Below are positions 1 to 5,786 of a stretch of 14,566 nt of DNA, piece after piece. The number at the start of each line of letters is the position of its first letter. The stretch's first letter is position 1. The notes under the pieces were generated by a model. That model was not told where the DNA came from. It saw only the letters and a program-made list of their open reading frames with translations, and made no database searches. The translations under genes and the position numbers were made by a program. This stretch comes from Christensenella sp. UBA7102 (GTDB taxonomy: Bacteria; Bacillota; Clostridia; Christensenellales; UBA1750), in the NCBI GenBank assembly GCA_002492415.1, contig DKYK01000029.1, positions 8,180 to 22,745 of the forward strand, read 5' to 3'.

Positions 1-1610
1 CCGCCGTTGTACCAGTCCACGGGCAGCCAGTAACGGAGTTTTTCCGGGTCGGCGATGCACTTGTCGTTGTGCGGGTCGATATAGCGCAGGAAGTACCACG
101 AGGAGCCCGCCCACTGGGGCATAGTGTCGGTCTCGCGCTTGGCGGGGCCGCCGCAATGCGGGCAGGTGGTGTTGACCCAGTCCTCCATGGCGGCCAGCGG
201 GGACTCGCCGGTATCGGTGGGCATGTAGTGATCGGTGTCTGGCAGGGTCAGCGGCAGCTGCTCCTCGGGCAGCGGCACACAGCCGCACTTCTCGCACCAG
301 ACCACCGGAATGGGCTCTCCCCAATAGCGCTGACGGGAGAACACCCAGTCGCGCAGCTTGAAGTTGACCTTCTTCTCGCCGATGCCCTTCTCCTCCAGAT
401 ACTCGATCATGCGCTTCTTGGCGTCGGCTACCTTGAGGCCGTCGAGGATGCCGGAGTTGACCAGCACGCCGTCCGCGATGTCGGTATAGGCTTCCTTCTC
501 CACGTCGCCGCCCGCGACCACCTCGATGATGGGCAGGCCGAACTTCTTGGCGAACTCCCAGTCGCGCGTATCGTGCGCGGGCACGGCCATGATTGCGCCC
601 GTGCCATAGGAAACCAGCACATAGTCCGACACCCACACCGGGATCTCGCGGCCGTTGACGGGATTGATGGCGACGATGCCCTCCAGGCACACGCCCGTCT
701 TGTCCTTGTTCAGCTCCGTGCGCTCAAAATCGCTCTTCTTGGCGGCCTCGGCCTGATAAGCGCGCACTGCGTCGATGTTCTTGATCTGATCGGCATGCTT
801 TTCGATGATGGGATGCTCGGGCGAAACCACCATGTAGGTTGCGCCGTAGAGCGTATCCGGGCGCGTGGTGAACACGCGCAGCTTCTCGTCCAGGCCCTTG
901 ACCTCAAAATCCAGCTCCGCGCCCTCGGATCGGCCAATCCAGTTGCGCTGCTGCGTCTTGACCTTCTCAATGAAGTCCACGTCGTCCAGACCGTCGAGCA
1001 GCTTCTGCGCGTAATCGGTGATCTTGAGCATCCACTGGGATTTAACCTTGCGCACGACCTCGCTGCCGCAGCGCTCGCACACGCCGCCGACCACCTCTTC
1101 GTTGGCCAGACCCACCTTGCAGCCCGTGCACCAGTTGATGGGCATCTCCATCTTGTAGGCCAGGCCGTGCTTGTAGAGCTGCAGGAAGATCCACTGCGTC
1201 CACTTGTAGTAGTTGGGATCGGTGGTATCCACCTCGCGGTTCCAGTCAAAGCCAAAGCCCAGCATCTTGAGCTGGCTGCGGAAGCGGTCGATGTTGTTCT
1301 TGGTCACGATCGCCGGGTGAATGTGGTTCTTGATGGCATAGTTCTCGGTGGGCAGTCCGAACGCATCCCAGCCGATGGGGAACAGCACGTTGTAGCCCTG
1401 CAGGCGCTTCTTTCGGCCGATGATGTCCATGGCCGTGTTGGAGCGCGGATGCCCCACGTGCAGACCCGCGCCCGAGGGGTACGGGAACTCGATCAGCGAG
1501 TAGAACTTGGGCTTGGAAAAATCGTCGCTGGCGGCGAAGGTATTCTCCTTCTCCCAGATGTCCTGCCACTTCCTTTCGATGGCGGCATAATCATACGGTG
1601 CGTTGGACAT
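1..1610 (-). CDS. leuS: Leucyl-tRNA synthetase, 5' part (cut by window edge)
   Basis: Class I aminoacyl-tRNA synthetase that charges tRNA-Leu in the cytoplasm. About 536 residues of a family that is usually near 800 are present; the C-terminal part with the KMSKS loop and anticodon-binding domain lies beyond position 1. Visible landmarks are the HIGH-type signature HVGH at residues 51-54 after FPYPSGAGL, a zinc-knuckle-like insert (WCTGC followed by CERC), the threonine-rich CP1 editing motif VFTTRPDTLYGA, and the editing-site stretch GTGAIMAVPAHDTRDWEFA. A second Cys pair (WCEKC, then CPHC) follows. The reading frame is open to the edge and ends in VDWYNG, as expected ahead of the catalytic core's second half. 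The start at 1610 is supported by AGGAGGT at 1619-1625 with 8-nt spacing. Expression is controlled by the T-box leader just upstream. Identification is firm. Confidence 0.97.
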   Translation of the reverse strand, partial: MSNAPYDYAAIERKWQDIWEKENTFAASDDFSKPKFYSLIEFPYPSGAGLHVGHPRSNTAMDIIGRKKRLQGYNVLFPIGWDAFGLPTENYAIKNHIHPAIVTKNNIDRFRSQLKMLGFGFDWNREVDTTDPNYYKWTQWIFLQLYKHGLAYKMEMPINWCTGCKVGLANEEVVGGVCERCGSEVVRKVKSQWMLKITDYAQKLLDGLDDVDFIEKVKTQQRNWIGRSEGAELDFEVKGLDEKLRVFTTRPDTLYGATYMVVSPEHPIIEKHADQIKNIDAVRAYQAEAAKKSDFERTELNKDKTGVCLEGIVAINPVNGREIPVWVSDYVLVSYGTGAIMAVPAHDTRDWEFAKKFGLPIIEVVAGGDVEKEAYTDIADGVLVNSGILDGLKVADAKKRMIEYLEEKGIGEKKVNFKLRDWVFSRQRYWGEPIPVVWCEKCGCVPLPEEQLPLTLPDTDHYMPTDTGESPLAAMEDWVNTTCPHCGGPAKRETDTMPQWAGSSWYFLRYIDPHNDKCIADPEKLRYWLPVDWYNG

Positions 1611-1625
1611 GAAACGTAACCTCCT

Positions 1626-1667
1626 AAAAAATGAACTCCCGCCCCCTGCATTGCAAAGGACGAGAGT
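1626..1667 (-). terminator. T-box Rho-independent terminator
   Basis: ACTCTCGTCC at 1667-1658 pairs with GGGCGGGAGT at 1644-1635, including G-U pairs. A run of T (TTTTTT on the minus strand, 1631-1626) follows directly. The 5' arm comes right after the T-box core, so formation of the T-box anti-terminator should compete with this stem. The leuS ribosome binding site starts immediately after the T-tract. Confidence 0.88.
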
Positions 1668-1882
1668 ATGACTTCCCGCGGTACCACTTCTGCTTGACGG
1701 CGCGATGCCGTCCGCTCTTTTCCCCTTAACGCGGGGAGCACGCAGGGCTGGCGGGGTGAGACTCGCGCGCCGTCTCCCAACCTGCGGATTCGCACCCACC
1801 ATCCGCTCTCTGCCATGAAGGAGACCCTGCACGCGATTATTCCCGATAAGCACCCTGAAAAGGAGCGGTGCTCATGCAATTT
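1626..1882 (-). promoter_or_regulatory. T-box leader, leucine-responsive (CUC specifier)
   Basis: Uncharged-tRNA-sensing leader RNA upstream of leuS. On the minus strand the conserved T-box core GAAGTGGTACCGCGGG lies at 1690-1675. Stem I is closed by 1834-1825 pairing with 1747-1738 (10 bp with two G-U pairs). The AGAGAG motif typical of stem I is at about 1811-1806. A short stem III hairpin, GACGGC/GCCGTC, is at 1712-1696. A CTC triplet followed by A at 1760-1758, on the 3' side of stem I, is my choice for the specifier; CUC is a leucine codon and fits the gene downstream. The terminator follows at 1667-1626. The element fills the gap between leuS and the membrane-protein gene. The exact 5' end is inferred from the promoter at 1890-1918. 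Confidence 0.93.
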
Positions 1883-1889
1883 TCACCCT

Positions 1890-1918
1890 ATTTTATCCCT
1901 TATTCTTGGTTTTGTCAA
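1890..1918 (-). promoter_or_regulatory. leuS / T-box promoter
   Basis: A TTGACA -35 box at 1918-1913, a 17-bp spacer and a TAAAAT -10 box at 1895-1890 on the minus strand. The -10 box overlaps the TAA stop codon (1895-1893) of the membrane-protein gene, and the -35 box lies in its last codons. The predicted start near 1883 places the T-box at the very 5' end of the transcript. The near-consensus match and the correct position relative to the leader support it. Confidence 0.82.
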
Positions 1919-2732
1919 GCTGTTTTTGTGGTATGCAGAGCGCCGCAATCGACGCGAACGCATACCCTGCCGGCAGACCGATACACCCGGCGCTGTTGAA
2001 CCCGCGCGGCCCAAGGAACTTCAGCGGCTCCACCGCATTGAGGAACCCCACGTGGCTGTTTACCAGATATATTGCGATGTGGGCGGCCCCTGCTGCGAGC
2101 AGCGCAACAGCAGAGCCTCGGCTGCGAATTTTTACAAAGGGCAGCAGCGCCAGCCCGGCGAGCAGATTGAGCGCATACACGCCGTACAGCCCCAGGCGAA
2201 TCTTCATCTGGATGGACTGCCCTCCCGTCTGCATGCCCAGCGACAACCGCCACTGGCCATAGCGCAAGGTGACGTAGGCCACAGCGCCCAGCACCAGCAC
2301 GCAAAAGAACTGCAGCAACGCGCGCTTCCAGTGGAATTTCATGGGCTTCCTGCGCACCAGCGCCGCCGCTAGGTCCACCAGCAACAGCGCAAGCAGCGTG
2401 TAGAACAGCGCCGTCAGCTGAATTTTGCTGCCCTCCGGGTAGCGGCCGCCGAACACGGGCGCCCGAACCAACGCGCAGACCACGACCGCCATCACGAGCC
2501 CAGGCACCGCATCCAGCGGAGACTCCCCGCCGCGCAGTCCGCCGGCCAGCCAAAGCCCTGCCGCAGCGAGCAGCCCAAACAGCAGCGGAGGGAGCAGCGC
2601 AACCGAATAGGCCGCCAGCGAGCCGTCCTCCAGCACATCCGCCCGACCCACCGTCAGGTAGCCCTGCGCCAGGAAGATGAGAATCACAAGACCGATGCAT
2701 CCAATCACTCGAAATGCGACTTTTTTCTTCAT
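1893..2732 (-). CDS. Eight-helix membrane protein, copy B of a duplicated pair
   Basis: A 279-residue integral membrane protein of unrecognised family. By eye there are about eight hydrophobic segments, near residues 8-25, 40-64, 74-92, 105-126, 137-156, 178-200, 206-226 and 247-267, with a basic N-terminus (MKKK) and a basic tail (KQLDKTKNKG). It has the same length, helix layout and junction motif as the membrane protein at 3052-3846. Both carry a basic loop after helix 4 (VRRKPMKF here, VKRRATKF there) and LPFV or IPFV at the end of helix 6, so the two are paralogues. The start at 2732 is supported by AGGAGG just upstream. It lies 33 nt after the small-protein gene at 2766-3077 and is probably co-transcribed with it. 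No transporter or enzyme motif is visible. Function is unknown; an immunity or export partner of the small protein is a guess only. Confidence 0.85.
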   Translation of the reverse strand: MKKKVAFRVIGCIGLVILIFLAQGYLTVGRADVLEDGSLAAYSVALLPPLLFGLLAAAGLWLAGGLRGGESPLDAVPGLVMAVVVCALVRAPVFGGRYPEGSKIQLTALFYTLLALLLVDLAAALVRRKPMKFHWKRALLQFFCVLVLGAVAYVTLRYGQWRLSLGMQTGGQSIQMKIRLGLYGVYALNLLAGLALLPFVKIRSRGSAVALLAAGAAHIAIYLVNSHVGFLNAVEPLKFLGPRGFNSAGCIGLPAGYAFASIAALCIPQKQLDKTKNKG

Positions 2733-2765
2733 TGCATTCGCCCTCCTGGTTTGACGTTTCTGATT

Positions 2766-3077
2766 TTAACCTCCCTCGACCATACATTCAACGATCAAGG
2801 GCGAAGAGGTACCAAAATATGCCGTAGACTCTGCGCCGAAAACCGTTGCGCTCAGCGAGTAATCATTGGTGTCTTTAGATGCTAGCGAATACCAGGTATT
2901 ACTGCTTGGACTATTTTTAGTTGAAGAATTCTGGCCTGTCAGCATTTCATGATTCCGATAGACCGTATTTCTCATCTTCAACGCCGTTGCAGTAGATGCT
3001 GAATTAACAACCTTATGACTTGTAGAAGTCATTTTGATTCTAACTTCAAAATCAGTCGTTATCGTTGTATAGTTCAC
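2766..3077 (-). CDS. Small Ser/Thr-rich protein, copy B of a duplicated pair (short form)
   Basis: A 103-residue protein, related over most of its length to the C-terminal half of the 184-residue protein at 3939-4493. Shared marks in order are HKV (residues 21-23), KNSPxSxTWYSL (54-65) and AESxAY. It lacks the roughly 75 N-terminal residues of the longer copy. The GTG start at 3077 overlaps the upstream membrane-protein gene by 26 nt. An in-frame TAA lies 12 nt upstream, so the frame cannot extend further. The purine-rich stretch AAGAAAAGAGA abuts the GTG, which suggests coupled translation. An ATG at residue 16 is an alternative start. No signal peptide, membrane helix or Cys pattern is visible. 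The gene is AT-richer than its neighbours. The family is not recognised; the reading frame is supported mainly by its similarity to the other copy. Confidence 0.72.
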   Translation of the reverse strand: MNYTTITTDFEVRIKMTSTSHKVVNSASTATALKMRNTVYRNHEMLTGQNSSTKNSPSSNTWYSLASKDTNDYSLSATVFGAESTAYFGTSSPLIVECMVEGG

Positions 3078-3846
3078 TCTCTTTTCTTAACATCAAACAA
3101 ATTCCAACCGCGGCCAGCGCCGCAAATACCGTCAGCCCCAGCGGCTCCCGCACCGCGGCGGTCAGCCTGCCCAGCAGGCCGTATTGTCCGCCCCAGAACA
3201 CCACCGCGTGCAGCACGATGCCGATGCCGCCCATCGCGGCCAGCGCCCCGCCCACGAGCCTGTCGCCCTTCCGGCTGACAAACGGAATCACCGCCAGCCC
3301 GCCGACAATGCAGAACACCTCGGTCAGCACGTTACTCAGCAGCACCATCCCAGCATGGCTGCCCGCGCTCGTGCTCATTCCCGCGTAAATCGCCTCCCGG
3401 ATGCCGTAGGCAGCCACGGGCAGACTCGCGCAGACCAGCATCGTCAACGCAGCCAGGCAGGTCCTGACGTTAAACTTCGTCGCCCTTCGCTTCACCAACC
3501 CGACGATGACTTCGACAGTGAAAAACGCGGTCAGCAGCAGCGCCAGAGGCGTCAGCCGGAACCACGAACCGCTGCGCACCTCGCCCCACAGCGGCGTATT
3601 GCTGCAAATCGAGAGCACCATCCCCAGCAGGGCCGCCGGAAGCAGCGAAAGGGCATCGCCGTATTTTTTCCAAACCCCGCCCAGATACAGACCCAGCACG
3701 AGCAGTAGGGAAATCACTATGGGCGAAACGGCTACTCTGGTGTAAAACTCCCCGTCCACTTCGCTGGTTGACACCCAAAACGCTGCGAGCACAAACACCG
3801 TGAGGAAGATCACCGCAACCCCGGCAATTTTCAGTATCCTTTTCAT
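3052..3846 (-). CDS. Eight-helix membrane protein, copy A of a duplicated pair
   Basis: A 264-residue integral membrane protein of unrecognised family. Hydrophobic segments lie near residues 6-26, 38-58, 64-82, 98-118, 128-148, 166-190, 197-219 and 236-254, matching the layout of the paralogue at 1893-2732. The basic loop VKRRATKF (118-125) corresponds to VRRKPMKF in the other copy. The start at 3846 has an AAAGGAGG ribosome binding site. The gene lies 92 nt after the 184-residue small-protein gene, with a strong hairpin in the gap, and its 3' end overlaps the start of the next small-protein gene. The order small protein, membrane protein, small protein, membrane protein points to a tandem duplication of a two-gene unit. 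No catalytic or transport motif is visible, so no function is assigned. Confidence 0.85.
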   Translation of the reverse strand: MKRILKIAGVAVIFLTVFVLAAFWVSTSEVDGEFYTRVAVSPIVISLLLVLGLYLGGVWKKYGDALSLLPAALLGMVLSICSNTPLWGEVRSGSWFRLTPLALLLTAFFTVEVIVGLVKRRATKFNVRTCLAALTMLVCASLPVAAYGIREAIYAGMSTSAGSHAGMVLLSNVLTEVFCIVGGLAVIPFVSRKGDRLVGGALAAMGGIGIVLHAVVFWGGQYGLLGRLTAAVREPLGLTVFAALAAVGICLMLRKESELYNDND

Positions 3847-3867
3847 AATCTGCCTCCTTTACAAGAA

Positions 3868-3899
3868 AGAGGGAGAGAGAATATTTCTCCCTTCCCTCT
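3868..3899 (-). other. Intercistronic hairpin between small-protein and membrane-protein genes
   Basis: On the minus strand AGAGGGA (3899-3893) pairs with TCCCTCT (3874-3868). Inside it, GAGAA/TTCTC closes a 3-nt loop, leaving an AGG bulge on the 5' arm. There is no T-run after the stem, so it is a poor terminator. It lies about 20 nt before the start of the membrane-protein gene and could be a processing or stabilising element that sets the ratio of the two products. This role is inferred. Confidence 0.55.
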
Positions 3900-3938
3900 C
3901 GTTGGGTTTACTCAATGACAAACCATATATTCGATTAG

Positions 3939-4493
3939 TTACAACGTATCAGTGGACAAGAAATAATTCATAACCACCTGCTCACCATTGCTAAGGTAAG
4001 CAGCAGATTCAGCATTTAGTGTACATGCAACCTTGGGCAGATATAGACTGCTGTTCGGAGCACCCAAGCTGTACCAAGTCCCACTAATCGGGCTATTTTT
4101 GCTTCCGGTCTTTTCAGCCCGTACCATCGAACCTGCGTCAATCATTCTTCCCGCCATTGCAAGAACCTGTGCAGTTGGTCCGCTAGAACTATATGTCACT
4201 TTATGACCGGAGCCAGTTTGTGTAAACAGCAAACCGCCGCTTCCATCAGACTTCGACGAATAGGAAATACGTGAGTAAACATAAGTCGTACGCTGTACTG
4301 TTGGGCCGCCCGTGCTCGTACCAGATGCACGAGGCGTTACTTCTGCGATTGCGGTCGTAACATAATCTTCCTTGGTGCTACCGTCAGAATATACAACCCT
4401 CTTTAACAACTGAGTAGTATATTCAATATTAGTTACAACCATTTCATCGATAGTTGCTTTGGATTGAGGTTTTACTGGCCCATCGCTATTCAC
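3939..4493 (-). CDS. Ser/Thr/Tyr-rich protein, copy A of a duplicated pair (long form)
   Basis: A 184-residue protein of unrecognised family, first gene of the paired array. It is rich in Ser, Thr, Gly and Tyr with alternating polar and hydrophobic residues (for example TTYVYSRISYSS), which suggests a beta-rich fold. The C-terminal half, from HKV (97-99) through KNSPISGTWYSL (132-143) and AESAAY, is shared with the 103-residue protein at 2766-3077. The first 90 or so residues are unique to this copy. No signal peptide or membrane helix is seen. The GTG start at 4493 follows AGAAAGAAG directly, an unusually tight arrangement; an in-frame TAG lies 18 nt upstream. The consensus promoter at 4511-4539 leaves only a 10-nt leader. 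An ATG ten bases into the gene sits at normal spacing from AGAAGG but is out of frame and stops after three codons, so the true N-terminus is uncertain. AT-rich compared with flanking genes. Confidence 0.75.
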   Translation of the reverse strand: MNSDGPVKPQSKATIDEMVVTNIEYTTQLLKRVVYSDGSTKEDYVTTAIAEVTPRASGTSTGGPTVQRTTYVYSRISYSSKSDGSGGLLFTQTGSGHKVTYSSSGPTAQVLAMAGRMIDAGSMVRAEKTGSKNSPISGTWYSLGAPNSSLYLPKVACTLNAESAAYLSNGEQVVMNYFLSTDTL

Positions 4494-4510
4494 CTTCTTT
4501 CTATGATTCT

Positions 4511-4539
4511 AATATATATTATATTGGCCATTTTGTCAA
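4511..4539 (-). promoter_or_regulatory. Promoter of the paired small-protein/membrane-protein array
   Basis: A perfect TTGACA -35 box at 4539-4534, a 17-bp spacer and a TATATT -10 box at 4516-4511. The predicted start is about 10 nt before the GTG of the 184-residue protein, so the leader is very short. No other good promoter was seen inside the array before the leuS promoter, so the four genes may form one transcript. Confidence 0.8.
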
Positions 4540-4621
4540 TATATTCTTTTAAATTTATTTTAGCTTATTGTTAGTAAAATATTATAGTTTCTACTACTTA
4601 TTCAATCTTCTTTTTTTTCGA

Positions 4622-4650
4622 TTGCATCTTCCGCCAAATTCTGCTATCCT
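4622..4650 (+). promoter_or_regulatory. Promoter of the aldose 1-epimerase-like gene
   Basis: TTGCAT at 4622-4627, a 17-bp spacer and TATCCT at 4645-4650. It lies about 40 nt before the start codon and is divergent from the array promoter at 4511-4539. The match to consensus is moderate. Confidence 0.55.
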
Positions 4651-4691
4651 TAACTATATGGAAAACATCTCAAAAAAGGAGTGTTTGGTTC

Positions 4692-5699
4692 ATGCAGAAT
4701 TTCAAGGCATACGAACAGCGTATGGATTCCGGCGCGGCGCAGGTTGTGCTCGAGGGCGCGGGCGCGCAGCTGATGATCGCCCCCAAGAGCGGCTTCAAGC
4801 TCTACTCCGCCATCTTTGAGAACAAGCAGATGCTCATGCCCACCCAGCTGCCGCTGGAGGGCTCTGCGGCCAACGGCGTGCCCATCCTCTTCCCCTTCCC
4901 CAATCGCACGCGGGACTGCAAGTACACCTACAAGGGCGTCACCCACGAGGTCAAGAAGAACGGCGAGCCGCGCTACCTGCACGGCATGATGATCGACGAG
5001 GAGTTCTCCTACAACTACGGCGTCACCTCCGACAGCGCCTGGTGCTCCGGCGTCGCCTCCATCAATCCCTCCAAGGAATACTTTGACTCCTTCCCCTTCC
5101 CCTGCACCCTCAAGCTGACCTATACCCTCAGCGCCGAGGGTTTGCGGCTGGATTACAAGGTCACCAACGACGGTGAGGAGACGCTGCCCTACGGCTTTGC
5201 CATCCATCCCTACTTTGACAAAATGGGTGATCCCGGCTCTATCACCATCACCGTGCCCGTGGATCAGCTCTACGAGGCCTTTGAGGCGCTGCCCACCGGC
5301 AATCTGCTGCCCGTCGAAGGGGACTTTGATTTGCGCCCCGCCGTCAAAGAGAAAAAGAAGGGCCTATTCGCCAAGGAGGAGGAGGGCCTCGTCTTCAGCG
5401 AGCACAAGGTCAGCCAGACCTTCATCGACCACGTCTATACCGGACTGGACTCCTCCAAACAGGCGCTGATCCACTATGAAAAGCTGGGGCTCACCCTCGC
5501 GCTGCGCGCCAGTGATGAGTTCAAGAACATGGTGGTCTATACGCCCGCCAATCGTCCCGGCTTCTGTCTGGAAAACCAGACCAACGCCACCGACTTTATC
5601 AACCTGCACGAGCAGGGCATCGAAACGGCCAATCTGCTCGAGCTGCCCGCCGGCCAGACCCGCGGCGGCTTCATCGAACTGACCGTCATCAAGGACTGA
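4692..5699 (+). CDS. Aldose 1-epimerase (GalM/mutarotase-like) family protein
   Basis: A 335-residue cytoplasmic protein of the GalM beta-sandwich superfamily, which interconverts alpha and beta anomers of aldoses or aldose phosphates. Expected active-site landmarks are present: NRTR at 71-74 after GVPILFPFP, the histidine of LHG (97), the histidine of the IHPYF motif (172), an aspartate in IDHVY (246) and the catalytic glutamate in FCLENQTNATDF (304). The start at 4692 has AAGGAG at 4676-4681. It has its own promoter and ends in a bidirectional terminator shared with the GH116 gene, which converges on it. Overall similarity to classical GalM looks distant, and the exact sugar is unknown; a glucose-6-phosphate 1-epimerase-type role is possible. 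Its neighbours, a beta-glycosidase and a cellobiose 2-epimerase, fit a role in handling sugars released from beta-linked glucosides. Confidence 0.88.
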   Translation: MQNFKAYEQRMDSGAAQVVLEGAGAQLMIAPKSGFKLYSAIFENKQMLMPTQLPLEGSAANGVPILFPFPNRTRDCKYTYKGVTHEVKKNGEPRYLHGMMIDEEFSYNYGVTSDSAWCSGVASINPSKEYFDSFPFPCTLKLTYTLSAEGLRLDYKVTNDGEETLPYGFAIHPYFDKMGDPGSITITVPVDQLYEAFEALPTGNLLPVEGDFDLRPAVKEKKKGLFAKEEEGLVFSEHKVSQTFIDHVYTGLDSSKQALIHYEKLGLTLALRASDEFKNMVVYTPANRPGFCLENQTNATDFINLHEQGIETANLLELPAGQTRGGFIELTVIKD

Positions 5700-5717
5700 T
5701 TCCCTTTCTGAAAAATC

Positions 5718-5762
5718 AAATTCCCGCTCCCCGGTATATGTTCCGGAGAGCGGGAATTTTTT
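5718..5762. terminator. Bidirectional terminator between convergent genes
   Basis: ATTCCCGCT (5719-5727) pairs with AGCGGGAAT (5749-5757), continued inward by CCCCGG/CCGGAG with one mismatch and an 8-nt loop. A T-run follows on the plus strand, and A-rich sequence precedes it, giving a T-run on the minus strand. It serves the mutarotase-like gene (plus) and the GH116 gene (minus). Confidence 0.88.
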
Positions 5763-5786
5763 ACTGCAGCGCGGTGGCAGCTTCGT

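Noticed and set aside
69..1619. A 516-codon open frame on the plus strand across leuS
   Set aside because: It is the antisense of a clear leuS reading frame; the translation is low-complexity and rich in His, Leu and Val, with no motif and no ribosome binding site. Long antisense frames are expected in GC-rich genes.
1893..4493. Calling the paired genes a bacteriocin-immunity or toxin-antitoxin system
   Set aside because: No leader peptide, double-glycine cleavage site, processing peptidase, ABC exporter or known toxin motif is present; only the pairing and duplication are supported.
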